Counted from the stretch's first letter, positions 50,886 to 62,260 are shown. The stretch: DNA of 64,000 nucleotides from Thamnaconus septentrionalis (GCA_009823395.1 CM020519.1:13301501-13365500); one strand, 5' to 3'. Numbers and translations: made by a program. The notes: generated from the letters alone by a model not told the origin.

Positions 50886-53857
50886 TTGAATTGTATGCCC
50901 ACTTTTGGGCCACGACCCACCATTACAGGATTTATAAGTATTGTTTTCTTGTCATTTCTTCTACTAATCTGACCACTGAAAAAAAATTTGAACCGATGGA
51001 ATCTCTGTCACAGCCTTGCGCACTTGTGGCTGTGTGCAGCGGGCGAGGCGGCCGTTTGGAGGCTCTTCTTGTGATCCTCTCCAAGGTTTTTCTGGAGAGT
51101 TGGGACGCCTCCACACAGCCCCCCCCCCTGCCCCGCCGCGCCGCCCTGCAGCAGGGAGGAGGAGGGCAGGCAGCTTTGTGATAACCTTGCCCTGTCATTG
51201 CGTTCTTAGAACAAATCTGCTCTTATCAGGATCTTGTAGCAGCCGGCAAATGCAATTTCCCCGGCTCCCCAGGGCGAGCGCCCGCCTCAAATCCTCCACG
51301 GGCAATCTGCCTGTGTGATCTGACGTCTTTAAGAGGGACTTGAACCGCGGCGGCATTAGCCCGTCTGACAACTGGCTCTGCCACTGACAGAGTGTCACGC
51401 TCGCCCAGTGCGCTTCCTCCTCCGCTCCCCCTTTTCGCCTTCCCTGCCGCTGATTGCTTTCTATCGCTTTCATCCTCTGTGTGTATTAGCATGTCTTCTT
51501 CTCCTCCCCCCCCCCCACCACCTCGCTCTCCCCGCACTGTCGGCCGTCTCAGCGGTGGCACTTGTCGCGTCTTGAGCAACAGATCACAGGAATCAGAGGA
51601 ATCCATTAACAGCCTCTCTTGTCTATCATGCCCCTATCCTTCCTCGCTCACCCTCCCTCCCTCCCTCCCACCCTGCCTGCCTCATCACAGGCCACTTCTC
51701 TATTCTCTCCGAGTCCCTTTTCTCTCAGCGTTAAGGGAAAATGTGTTCAGACAGGCTGCGGCTGAGGGAGGGAGGCAGTGTGCAGGCTTGTGTCCCAATG
51801 CGGCTTGCGTGAGGGCTGTGTGACACAGCGGGATCCTCCAACTCCTAATGAACTGTACCTGCAAACCTTTTTGCGCAAGCGATGATGCATGAGAGTCATT
51901 GTTCCGAATAGAACTCACTTATTTTTTGCAGATTGTTTCCTCAGTATTTCTGCGTGTGTGTACAGGTGAAAAATATCTCAGATGCAACGTTGATGCAATG
52001 TAACAAGAACACTGCCTGTTGCGCTCAGTAATTGAAGATTCTCAGCCGCCATGCCAAAACATTTCGGAATTCAAAATTCTGAATGAAGCAGCCGGAATGC
52101 TTGAAGTAAAGGAAGTTGTCCTACCTGTGACTACACAGCCCTTCTCCGCAGTTCTCGCTCAGTCATTGGCATTCTTTTTTCGGAGGAAGTTCCAGAAAGT
52201 CCGCAAAGTTTCTTCTGGTTCTGTGTCATTTGCCAAAAAAAAAACTGGCAAATTTCAAAAAAGAGGAATGAAAATTTGGGTTTAAAATTTGCCGCCTCTG
52301 ACAGACAAAGAGACGTGACAAAAAATAAAGCCATCAGAGAGTGTCCTATTTTTTGCATGTGTGAACGTCTTGTTTGGAAGTTTCAAAGAGATCTCACAGA
52401 GGAATTCCCACCTGTGTGTCACGCCAAATTGCCTGACCGCTTTTTGTGGCACTTAACGAGCGGTTGTCGTTGGATTTCTTCCGGAGATTTTGGCTCGAAC
52501 GTCAGTCTGGAAAATTTGCAACTGCGCCACTTTTTAAAGCTTTTGTTATTTGCAGTAGCACGTCTGTGCACTGTTTTGTGGTGAACGTGGGGCTGGAACT
52601 GTTGCAACTTTATCTGAGAGACACTTAAAGAGACAACCAGCCAGTCACAACTAAGGCTAGGTTAGAATTTCCGATTGACACAGGAAGACCATGTAGATTC
52701 CACACGGTTGATCCAATACAGTTAATCATTTCGAGACAGAATGCGTTACACTGTAACCGGCAACCAATCACAGATTGGTTATCCAATGAGGGAATAGATG
52801 AGTATGACATTCCGATCAAGTCATTCTATACCATAGTTGTGGTTTACATATAGCTGTTATGCTCCACGATGTGACAGATAACAGGTTCCAGGTTGTAACT
52901 CGAAGCCGGTTTGTTTCCTGGGAGTTAAATCGTGAACCATAACAGCAGCAGCTTGATTCTCCAAGTGCAGGGCCGAGGGGTGACGGCAGTTGATCAAGTT
53001 CACGGGAACAAAAGCAAACTTGTCATCACTCAGCTGTCTGGTCCTGGTAATAGCATCGCTGCAGGAGCCTGGCAGCAGTCAGATAAAGGCTGGTGCGAGT
53101 CCAGCATCCTCGCAGGCAGCATGTGGCGCCGCTGCTGATGAGGTAGCGGCCGCGAGATGTGCCGACAAAAGATTAAAGTCAAAGGGAAGAAAAAAATAAA
53201 GTCAACGCGTCGTGTTTCAAGTGTATTCATTTTCTCTTTTAATACAATTCTATAATTGACTGTACTTAGGAGGGGCACCATCCGCCTGAAGTGGAATTCT
53301 CAAGACACTTTCAGACTTTCTGTGGGTTTTTTTTTTTTGTTTAATCTTTAAAAATAAATCCTCACAGTAGTTTTGTTACCCAACCGAGCTTGAAGTTCCT
53401 TCTTTGAAATACAAGGTCATGTTACCAGTGGCGGGGCCATGCATTTTACGACTAGGCCTTCAGTGCCTTGCAATTTAGTCCCACCGAAATGAATATGATA
53501 CCGTCAGTGTGTTACCTTACCTCCGCGTTAACAGTTAAGATCAAGACCGCAAATACTGTAAAAACTCAAAAATAAAAGCCGATGTTCGGAGATTAGTCAA
53601 CAAAGTTTGAATTAATTTAATCAGGTCCACCAAAAGGATGCTATGTGAGCCGAAACAAGTAAACTGCACATTGTTGCTGTTTCATACAATACACGAAGAA
53701 GACGACAATGAAACAAACTGTTCATTGACAATAAAAGGGAACATTGGTTGCGTTTGGTGTCGCAGACTCAAGATCTGATTGGCTATCGCAATCAAGTGCA
53801 GATTTAATAGAACTCGGCAGCAAGCTATCTATAATATGACTGGATAAAAACTCATCA
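50886..53857. other. Intergenic with a GC-rich block at about 51000-51560
   Basis: No coding domain was found. The GC-rich part has compact unique sequence such as CTTATCAGGATCTTGTAGCA and GCAAATGCAATTTCCCCGG that could be regulatory. This is inference only. Confidence 0.4.
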
Positions 53858-54004
53858 GGGCGACACGGTGGCGCAGTTAGCGCTGCCGCCTCGAGGCATG
53901 AGGGTCGTGGGTTCCATTCCAGGTCTGTGTGGAGTTTGCACGTTCTCTCTGTGTCTGCGCGGGTTCTCTTCGGGTTCTCTGGCTTCCTCCAACAGTCCAC
54001 AAAC
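53858..54004 (+). mobile_element. tRNA-derived SINE, 3'-truncated
   Basis: The head GGCGACACGGTGGCGCAGTT carries an A-box, and GTGGGTTCCATTCC is a diverged B-box. GTGTGGAGTTTGCACGTTCT and CTTCCTCCAACAGTCCAC follow. It matches the common fish CACGGTGGCGCAG SINE type. Confidence 0.8.
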
Positions 54005-56330
54005 AGGCACTTCCTCTTTAGCTGCTTTCAGACATTGAATAGTGGTACTTCTATGAATACACTCAGCGCAAGTGGAGATTGAGGATTGAGATGAGTGCCG
54101 TAATGACATTTGTTATCTTTTATATCCAAGAAGACTTTGACTGTCTTCCTTGATACGAGAAAGCTCACTGAGACATTCAAGACACCTACGTTTTATTTGC
54201 CATTAGTATTTAGTGTCTGTCAGTCAGTGTCATTTAAATTTGATTTATTTCTTACCTGTCCACTTTGGCCGTTTAGGCAAGCTGATGAATGGTTTAGACT
54301 GCCTGACAATCCTGATATAAAATATTTCATTTCCATTGCAATGATTTTAAAAAAACATAAATATATATATTGAAGACCACCACACACGAGTGCATGAAGA
54401 CAGAAAATGGGGAGAGAGAAAGCATGTGGGAACACATAAAAGAGCCAATACAAAAATAAGAGGCAGGCCATAGACGAATGTTTCGCATTCAAAGCCACAC
54501 ATTTTGTTGCGATGCCAGTTCCTTCGCGCTTTTCGTCGAGTGACTGACTTGGAGCCACCTGCCACGTCGTCGAAAACGAGCCCGTTTTTATCGGCTTACG
54601 TTCGAGTGAAACTTTGCCCGCCAGAGACGCCTTTCAAGTGGGTGACTCCACGCAACCCCCCGCCGAGCGCGCCCGCCATTTGGACGGAGCCGCCGAAGTT
54701 GTTTACACAGGAGGAGTGTGAGAATCTCCGGGGCATCTGCATGTGGAGACGGCACATACGATTCTAATTATGCATGCAAAAATGGTGTTTTTATGCAAAT
54801 AGGGGGGCGGGGGGGACGAACTTGTAAGCGTGCCTGCAGGAGACGCACGACTGTCAGCCCACAGATTCTTCCTCTTTTTTTTTTCTTCTAACCCTTCCAC
54901 GTCTCTGTGACTTTTGCATCTAAGACTATTTCAAATATTGGAAAGTTTTGAGTCAACATAGACACAAAAAAAAAACAGACAAAAACAATTGGCAATACAA
55001 AAAAGAGACTTCAATTGTTTTCATTTTATTTTTGAAAACATGTTCTCACTGCTGTTTTTGTATCTGTCTATGCCAATGTGTTATCCTTTACACTCTGGAC
55101 AAACACAAAGTCTTAATATGTGTTAATTAAAAATGTATTAATATATGCCAAAGAAGCATTTATTCCAGTTTCACTCCTTTTGAAGTAATATTTTAAGTTT
55201 CTATTAGACATTCAATTAAAGTTTGTTTAAAGTTTTCCCTTAAACCCCCTTTCACATTATTCTCTTCTCACCAATACAGCAACATATCGGTAAGTGTAAA
55301 AGCCACACAGGAAGACCATACAGAGAAAACTCTTGCTGCCCACACAACCTGAAAGAGTTCAACATCTCGGACCCTTGACTTGTCAAGTTCGACTAAAACT
55401 TTAGTTTCTCACCAAGTGTGGGAGGCTAAATACCAAACCGACGCGACGGCTCATCCTGTGCGCGCCAGAATGCAGCATCGTTGTGAATGTGTGAGAGCGG
55501 AGCAGCCCTGAGCCCTGAATGAACACAGTGAGTCACAGGTTCAATGTATTTATTGTGTGCAATAGTACAAGGAATTGCAACTCAATACTGAGTCTTAGTC
55601 GGTTAAGTGTATCTTAATTCTATGCCTTCCAATACTTTTGCTTGCCTAAACATTTGGCGTTCTGTTTCAAATAATGATAATATTGATAATGACATCCAAC
55701 CCAAATTTGCCTGAACATTCCAATACTCCTGGCCATTGCCCGTACTCCTAAACGAAGCCACCTGGGACTTCAGCGTCAAGAGCACCAGCACCACCCCCCA
55801 AGGGATGCAGAGCAAAAAAAGAATTGAAAATAAGCATCCTGTTCATTTTCAAAATAAAACAAATAACTCTTGTCTCCCAGGCTCATCATGCTCCGTTGCC
55901 ATGCCAACAACAGTCCTGATTTTCAAAAGAGACCGCAGGCTACTGAAGACATGTAAAGCAAACGGTTATTTGATGTTGTCGCCCCCCCCAGTGGAGTGGA
56001 AGAACGCGTCCGCAGTTTGGCCCTCCTGCGGCTCCTCGAGTCGGGAACGTTAGCGTCTTTTCGGGCTTGTGGTCGTGTTTGCACAAGCTCCAATGATAGA
56101 TCCATGAATGTATTATAAGAAGTGGATGCTGCACTGGCAACATGGCGGCGCAGCAATTTGTTTCCAGTGGCCACTCGAGGGACTGCAACCAAAAAAAAAA
56201 CCCATCTGGCCCAAAAAGCATTTTTCTCCATAGATGGCGATACAGAAAGAAACACCACGAAAAAAGCCGACAGGACGACTGCGACCTAAAAAGCGGTTCA
56301 AAACAAATCTTTCTATTCGTCCTGGTGTAT
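54005..56330. other. Intergenic upstream of the kinase 3' end
   Basis: No gene is recognised. A GC-rich stretch (54500-54770) has an open frame of 87 residues without any known domain. A block around 56130-56230 looks like diverged repeat. Confidence 0.4.
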
Positions 56331-56337
56331 CACAGGT

Positions 56338-56580
56338 AGGGCGGGTTGTCCAATGACCGGAAGGGTGGTGGTTCTAATCCCGCTCCGTTCCAATCTCTGT
56401 CGATGTGTCCTGTCCTTGCGTTGCCTCGTACAAAGGTGTCGTTTGGCCCCAGGGTAGCCGTGGCTACACATGCAGTTTACCACCACCTGTATAAATATGA
56501 TGTGAATGAATCATGGGTTCCATGTAAAGCACTTTGAGTGCTTAAAATACTATATAAATCCAATCCGTTGTTATTATTAA
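56338..56580 (+). mobile_element. tRNA-derived SINE-like element
   Basis: CCAATGACCGGAAGGGTGGT then GGTTCTAATCCC (B-box, about 56369-56380), TGTCGATGTGTCCTGTCCTT, and the tail AAAGCACTTTGAGTGCTTAA with TATATAAATCCAATCC. This is a fish short-repeat type, lying just past the stop of the kinase gene. Confidence 0.7.
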
Positions 56581-56821
56581 GTCAAAAATCTTTCCAGCGA
56601 ATGCGCTGGGTGAGCAACTACAATGAAATGAATGGGCCACCATATTGGATCCCGGCGGGCTTGGTTGCATCACACTTGCCGCCGCACACCTATAGCATCC
56701 GGCGGGGGGTTCCCTGAAGGCAGCTGACATGCCGCTTAAGCAGCACGGCCACAGCGGAAGTTGCACACTTCCAGTGCAATTCCACCATCACGCTCCAAGA
56801 CGTGGGTTCGGGTTACGCAAG

Positions 56822-57076
56822 CTAATGTGTTTTCACATCGCCGTCGTCTCTCTCCTTCAGTGTTTTCACGGACGGCCGGTCCACTTGGCTGTCGTCGTCG
56901 CCCCGCGAGGCTGCGGTGGGAGACTCCTGCCGGGGCGTTCGGATGATGAAGGAGTGAGAGAGGATTTCCTTCGGCGAGATCCTCTCCGCCCCGTCCATCG
57001 TCAGCATGGCCTTCACGAGCTGGACGCACTGCTCGCACTCCGAGACGTCGGCGTCTTCGTCGTCCTCCAGAAGAAA
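56822..57076 (-). CDS. HIPK-like kinase exon 7 (C-lobe end, charged tail, stop)
   Basis: This exon has 84 codons plus TAG at 56822-56824. It begins FLLEDDEDADVSECEQCVQL, then VKAMLTMDGAERISPKEIL, then SHSFIIRTPRQ, followed by a polar tail ending DVKTH. The acceptor is CAACTCAG. The exon is markedly GC-rich. The RISPKEILSHSF block is the end of the kinase fold. Confidence 0.88.
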   Translation of the reverse strand, partial: FLLEDDEDADVSECEQCVQLVKAMLTMDGAERISPKEILSHSFIIRTPRQESPTAASRGDDDSQVDRPSVKTLKERDDGDVKTH

Positions 57077-60060
57077 CTGAGTTGAGGGAAAGAATAGAGT
57101 TCTTCAGACCGTACAAGGCAAAAAGCTGTACGGTGAGAAGACGAGGCGAGATCGACTCTTACGTCTTTCAGCTGATCCACAGATTGAAAGGAAAAGCCAT
57201 GGTTGGGTTTGTTATTGAAAAACTCCTGATGGGTAAAGAAGAAGTCCAACCGAATGTGAGCACTCAGGGTTTATCGCTTTTATCACGATAAAGTCCCAAT
57301 GAAGTCAATGACGAATCTTTTGGGTTCACCTTAATTGTCCACGTTTTGGATCCAGTGTAGGTAAAATAGCGGCCCGTGTGGAGCCCATTGTTGAGAAGGT
57401 GGTCCGGTGGCTGGCCCAGGGTGTAAATCATTGATGCAAACTGGAGATAAAAGGAAACATTTGACTAATACTTGAAGTAGCCAATAGGTATGCACTTTTA
57501 GCAAATCTACTTTGGTTCACAATGAAGACTTAATAACAGTTTTATTTCTGTATAATAGACTCTTGTATTCTCTTCTTGAAAAAGGACATAGTGTTTGCAA
57601 CATAGTTGTAGCCTTCTTCAGGAAAGCAATGGGTCTTTCTTACTGTTTCATACTCATCCTTTCCCTCAAACAGCAGTGACTTGCTGATCGTGTAGGCTGT
57701 TACAATTCCCAGAGACCACACATCGATTGCTTCGGAAACAGGGAGGCCCAAAATAATTTCGGGAGACCTGTAAATAAATGACTGAGAATGAATTAATGGA
57801 TGAGAAAATGCATTCTGAACATTTAAAATGCACATTTGCACACAGTGACAGGGTGCACAAAGCTGTTGTTTTGTTTTATTTGTTGCTGTTTTTAGAGGTT
57901 AACTTATAATCTGCTAACTTGCATTAGCGTAACCATTAAGCCATTAAGGTAACCATAGGACATTAGCATTGAACTTACCTGTAATCGTTTGGTTGCAGAC
58001 TATTCCCCAGCTCGGCTTCGACTTTGGAGCTGGAAATGGCCAAGCCGTAGTCTATTAACTTGAATGTCAAAGGTTCTAAGCGGTGATCCACCAACATTAT
58101 GTTGTATATGTGTATATCTGTGTGGATAATGCCGATAAACTTCAACACCTCCAGCGCTGTGGCCAGCTGTGAGTGCGGAAGCAGTGACGCAAATCAGGTT
58201 ACAACAACTCCCAGCATGTTTGTGTGCAATGAAGCTCAGCAGTGGTAAAAACCTCTCTGTCAAACTTCGTATCGAAGTTTGAAATCCAGTATCATGACAA
58301 CACTAGTACAGAGTCATCATCGCATCACCCACTGTTTTGGAAGCCTTGAGATTGGTTTCATTGTCAGTGCCAGAACAAGACTCAAGATTCTGCATTAGAA
58401 CTTGTTGCCACCTGCCAGTCAGTGAACTACTGTTGCCTAGTAGATGATCAGGCAAAATGGATGTTAGAAACTAGTTGCTGAAAGTTTTACTATCAATTTT
58501 GGCCAGCAAAAAATATTCCCTAAATGTAACTCTATTAATTTAGGGCTCCTTTCCATATTGACAGCCAATCATTTTTAGCCTTTTTGCAACCAACTTTGGT
58601 GGTTCCTGCTTGCCAGTGCAGGTTTTTGGTTTTTGGGCTCGAGCACTTGGTTGGCCTCTGTTTTCAAAGCGGAAGCTCCATCCATCTTTTTATAGGGTCA
58701 GTGATGGTCCGGAGAAACCAGATAATGCACTTTTGCTTAGAAATATCCTTTCAACCAGGATCACAGGCAAACAAATCAGATTTTGTCGTGCAGAGAGGAC
58801 CGTGACTTCATACCTGTATGATGGCAGTTTTGATCTCGGTTAAAGGCAGCGGAGAGAACCTCTCGCAGTACTGCTCCAAGTTCATGTCTAGCATCTCAAA
58901 CATCAGCACACACTTGTTGATGTTGACCAGGTTGAACCAGCCAAAAAACTTGACTATGTACTGGCAGTCAAGTTTGAGGTCCATCAGTCTTCTCATCATC
59001 TGTATCTGGGGAAACATTGTTCATGAACACAACAAAGAGTTCCGGATAGTACGTTCATTCACGTGTATGAAAATTGGGTTGAGTTTTGTCAAGAAAAGCC
59101 AACCTAATATGATCAACTATATCATTCATTTGATTTTATGTTCATAAAATTAAAAAAAATTACATCAAAACATACATGTATTTATGTAATCATTTGATCC
59201 TATTCAGCTGTCCTTTTAATTTAGGCACTGCTTATTACAGCTGGACAATGACACGTCTGAAGTGGCCCTGAAGTGCTTGAAACAAACCTGCGACAAACAG
59301 CTTAACTCAAAACGCAGCTGGAAGTCACGAAACACAACGGTCTTAAAGAAAGGTTACGTGACTCATCACTGATTGGATAAAGTGGGGACACATCCAAATA
59401 GCTGTCCTAAAGCTACCACAACAGCATGGCCTCATAGTGAGAAAAAAAATCAGATGCTGAGCTGGTCCACCTGCAGTCCAGACTCAATCAACGATTCAAT
59501 CAATAAAAAAACAAAACAAAAACAACAAATCAAATACACAATCAAACGGTTATATTTTTTGCCAGAAAGATATTTTGCCAACAAATTCAAAATGTTGTTG
59601 TTGGTTTTTGCCTTAAAACGTATTTTCTCTTCTTTCTTTTTTTTTACTCTCATTTGATGTCTAAAAATAGTTATGAGATTTGCCAATCAATGCATTCTGT
59701 TTTCATTTACAACGTTCCAACATTGTTACAAGTAAATATTTACAAAATGTTTGCTGTTGTTTTACTTTTACGTGTTTTATGATCCCACACAAGGTTAGCT
59801 TCCGCCTCCAACTGTAATTATGTTTGACATTTAACTTAATAAACAGTTGTTATACATTCCACCAAGCAAGTATTACCGTTTTTAATTGAAAAGTGCCTCA
59901 CCTCGTTTTTCGCACTGGCAATGTTTTTGGGCAGCTTCGCCGCCATTATTTCTTTGGTGTCTCTTTTCAAACATTTCCGCACCTCTCCAAAGGTGCCCTC
60001 TCCCACGACCCTCAGAATTTTAAACTGATCTGGGTTCAGCTTGTAGTCCGTGTGGGTCAT
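56822..60060 (-). CDS. HIPK/DYRK-like protein kinase, seven exons (spliced; span)
   Basis: Seven minus-strand exons give a 373-residue kinase of the homeodomain-interacting protein kinase type (CMGC group). Kinase elements in order are the glycine loop GEGTFGEV (about residues 20-27), the ATP-site Lys in IMAAKLPK (about 42), hinge FEML, FSPLPLTEIKTAIIQ, catalytic loop HTDIHIYNIM, the DFG site as DYG, SPEIILGLPVSEAIDVWSLG, and a C-lobe ending RISPKEILSHSFII. An acidic/charged tail of about 40 residues follows. The blocks FSPLPL, RSPEIILGLPxxEAIDxWSLG and the GQPPDHLLNNGLHTGRYF segment match HIPKs; the long C-terminal HIPK regions are absent. Short HIPK-like kinases are known to be expanded in fish. 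Five of the six introns are GT-AG in frame. The fifth (57256-57329) has no in-frame AG end, so the gene may be damaged or misassembled there. I saw no clear poly(A) signal close to the stop. Confidence 0.85.
57163..57255 (-). CDS. HIPK-like kinase exon 6 (5' boundary inferred)
   Basis: This exon has 31 codons, encoding IRLDFFFTHQEFFNNKPNHG, then FSFQSVDQLKD, with donor GAC/GTAAGA. The 5' edge is set by frame and homology spacing only. The bases before it are GTGCTCAC rather than a normal AG, and the nearest AG (CCCTGAG) gives a frameshift and stop. Confidence 0.65.
57330..57440 (-). CDS. HIPK-like kinase exon 5
   Basis: This exon has 37 codons and is phase 0 at both ends, encoding FASMIYTLGQPPDHLLNNGL, then HTGRYFTYTGSKTWTIK. 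The acceptor is CTCCAG and the donor is AAG/GTGAAC. Reading through the donor reaches a TGA at 57264-57266. Confidence 0.85.
57644..57767 (-). CDS. HIPK-like kinase exon 4 (activation segment end, helix F)
   Basis: This exon is 124 nt. Its first base completes Arg, and it ends in phase 0 at ACA/GTAAGA. It encodes SPEIILGLPVSEAIDVWSLG, then IVTAYTISKSLLFEGKDEYET. The donor inside a longer open frame is chosen because joining to FASMIYTLGQPPDHLL restores the HIPK alignment. Confidence 0.87.
57979..58166 (-). CDS. HIPK-like kinase exon 3 (catalytic loop and DYG)
   Basis: This exon is 188 nt, phase 0 in and two bases of a split Arg codon out. It includes LATALEVLKFIGII, the catalytic loop HTDIHIYNIMLVD, KLIDYGLAISSS and ELGNSLQPNDY. 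The catalytic Asp (HTD), the Asn (IYN) and the metal Asp (DYG) are kept. The usual loop Lys (HxDLKPEN) is His here. The acceptor is CACTCACAG and the donor is CAG/GTAAGT. Confidence 0.9.
58814..59005 (-). CDS. HIPK-like kinase exon 2 (N-lobe, hinge)
   Basis: This exon has 64 codons and is phase 0 at both ends. It includes IQMMRRLMDLKLDCQYIVKF, KCVLMFEMLDMNLEQYCERF and SPLPLTEIKTAIIQ. The acceptor is CCCCAG and the donor is CAG/GTATGA. Confidence 0.9.
59902..60060 (-). CDS. HIPK-like kinase exon 1 (start codon, glycine loop)
   Basis: This exon has 53 codons from ATG at 60058-60060, encoding MTHTDYKLNPDQFKILRVVG, then EGTFGEVRKCLKRDTKEIM, then AAKLPKNIASAKNE. It ends GAG/GTGAGG in phase 0. It holds the nucleotide-binding loop and the ATP-anchoring Lys. 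Any 5' UTR exon upstream was not identified. Confidence 0.88.
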
Positions 60061-61150
60061 GTTTTTTCTTCTTGGTTGCTGAGTAAATATTTAAACAATA
60101 ATTGAAAAAGTGTCTGTGTGTCTTTGTAAATGTTTGTGATCTAGCATCTTTGACAATACATAACCTATCATAGAGAGTTTATGCATGGTGGGGATCCCAC
60201 CAGGGGGCTGTGAGCTGTGCACCCACTGACCTGCACTGTAAGGCCAGGGGAAAACAGGTGCTGAGATATCAGCATCTTAATAAATATGAACTTTACAATG
60301 ATTTAATTTCTCTCACAAATCATTAAGGGTTGCTGCCATTGTATCCAGGGCTTTAGGTTTCCCTTGCATAATAAAAGTACTGTTTTATATTTGAAACTGC
60401 TATTTAATTTGATTTGTAAAAAAAAAATGTTCATGTAGATCTATCTTGAAAAGAATGAACTCAGCTGATGTGACCAGCTGACATCCTTTCGTATGTGGAA
60501 GGAGGCCAGCAACAGGTAAGGTCTATTCATAAAACAACTTGTTACTTGGTAACACCAACCTCCTGCAGGTCACCACTGAGTAGAACATCTTTGCTGTGTG
60601 TTGAGTGTGAACCATCTTTAAGGTAGGGACATCTCTTAACGGATAAATGTGATTCAAACCAGTGGGTTTTGACGGCTTATATTGCGTAAGGTGCCGTGTA
60701 AAGTCACTCAATTTACATTTAAAAACTCATCTATCATTTTTTTTTTTTTTTTTTAGATGGATGGATGGATGGACAGATGGATGGATTTGACTTACTGCTC
60801 TAGCATTCCAAGATTCAAGGTAATTTGTCTTGATCTTTTAAGTTTGGCCTTTGTAACGCAAGCGAGTTGCTGTCGAAAAGGAAATTTGACAGCAAAAATG
60901 CACAGCCATCCTGCCAATCAAAAAGTGCTCTTGAAAAGAAGCTGTTCCGCTAGATAAAAGCTTTTTGTGATCGCCGAAGACAGGCTTTAATCTCTGAACG
61001 CTTCTGTTCTGGGAGCGTTTGATGTCTGAATCAAGAAAAAAGAAAAGAAAAGAATCGGCCCGTCCTATGAGCGTTGTTGGTTATAAAAGATGGGTACATA
61101 GTCTCAAATAAATCTCTCTGAATTCTTCAAACTGTCCAAAAATATATATT
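60061..61150. other. Upstream region of the kinase gene
   Basis: It may contain the kinase promoter or a 5' UTR exon on the minus strand, but no element could be fixed. A T-run and a GATG repeat lie at 60738-60786. Confidence 0.35.
60757..60786. repeat. (GATG)n tetranucleotide repeat
   Basis: GATG units follow a T-run. Confidence 0.9.
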
Positions 61151-61164
61151 TATTTACATACACT

Positions 61165-61265
61165 CGCTGGTCTCTTTATTAGGTACACCTGTTCAATTGC
61201 GTGTCAACATAAATAGCTAATCAGCACGGCAGCAGCTGAATACATTTAGGTCAGGACTCATCAGC
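61165..61265 (+). repeat. Teleost interspersed repeat end (TTTATTAGGTACACCTGTTC type)
   Basis: CTCTTTATTAGGTACACCTG, then TAGCTAATCAG and GAATACATTTAGG, match a terminus widely dispersed in fish genomes. Confidence 0.6.
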
Positions 61266-61630
61266 GTTTTCAGCTACACCTGTTTCCACGACTCACCTGC
61301 CGCTGATCCCCTGACTGCCTTCCGCTCACCTGCATATCCGATTAAACCTGGTCTGATCACTGCTGCCAGGTGCTGCCAGTTGGTAAGTTCCTCTGAAACC
61401 GCCACCCATCCACCAGTCTCTCTTTTTTTTTTTTACTGACTCCCTTTATTCAGCCTTTAAACAAGTTTAGTTAAATAAATCTACCTTCATTTCCCTGCAT
61501 TGTGGATCCAGCTTCGTTTGAACTTAACATGTACAGCTCAAATGCGGTTCTGGACCAAACAAACTGTTGTTGGAAGTAGACCACCAAAACCGTTTTAGTC
61601 AATCTGGAAATGGCCATACCAGGATCCCTT

Positions 61631-61768
61631 AAAGGTTAATAAGTGTGTAATATTTGGAGATTTTGAGAAGAAACAGCGACATCTAGTGGGTACAGTTTAG
61701 ATTGCAGTGCTCACCCTCTCCCCCTACTTGCCAGTGAACTACGGCGGCCTGTGAGCGCAAACCTGGAT
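61631..61768 (+). repeat. Dispersed repeat of about 125 bp, copy D
   Basis: TAAGTGTGTAATATTTGGAG, AGAAGAAACAGCGACATCTA, GTTTAGATTGCAG, CTCCCCCTACTTGCCAGTGA and ACTACGGCGGCC. This copy and copy A both go on into AAACTGGATAC-like sequence. Confidence 0.75.
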
Positions 61769-61789
61769 ACGCCAGAAAAATGTAGGGGC

Positions 61790-62260
61790 TGGGTTTCAGA
61801 GCCCATGCTGTGTGAGGAGGTCAGCCCAGCTACATTTAACCGGTATCTCTTAACCTCCTGCGAAAGCTGTCCTACAACCTACCCTGGGTTGTCAAGGCCC
61901 TAGACCTCGACTGCCACCTGTGCCACAAAGCACCGACCCCTACAGCGTTGTTCCACGTCGCTCCTTCGGGTTGGGGTCCGGCCGGGCGACCAGGCTCTCG
62001 CATGCGAGCCCCAACCCCAGGGCCTGGCTTCAGGGTGTGGCCCCAGCTGCGCCATATCGGGCAACATCACGGTCCTTGCTGTATGGCTACTCATAGGGGT
62101 TTCCGATCTGCTCTTAGTCTGTCCCTTCACCCAGGACCTGCTTGCCTTGGGAGACCCTACCAGGAGCACAAAGCCCCAGATAACATAGGTCCTAGGATCA
62201 TCCGGACAACTCAAACTCCCCTACCACAATAAGATAGCAGTTCAGGGGGAAACACACTGC
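61790..62260 (+). mobile_element. 3' end of a fish LINE (CR1/Rex1-like, family uncertain)
   Basis: The blocks CGACTGCCACCTGTGCCACA, CGGTCCTTGCTGTATGGCTA, GGGAGACCCTACCAGGAGCA, then CCTAGGATCATCCGGACA and CACAATAAGATAGCAGTTCA match the 3' non-coding end of a fish non-LTR element. It is 5'-truncated. Confidence 0.6.

Noticed and set aside
50286..54004. tRNA-like A and B boxes taken as tRNA genes
   Set aside because: The promoters sit in diverged sequences with SINE bodies and tails and do not fold into a complete tRNA.
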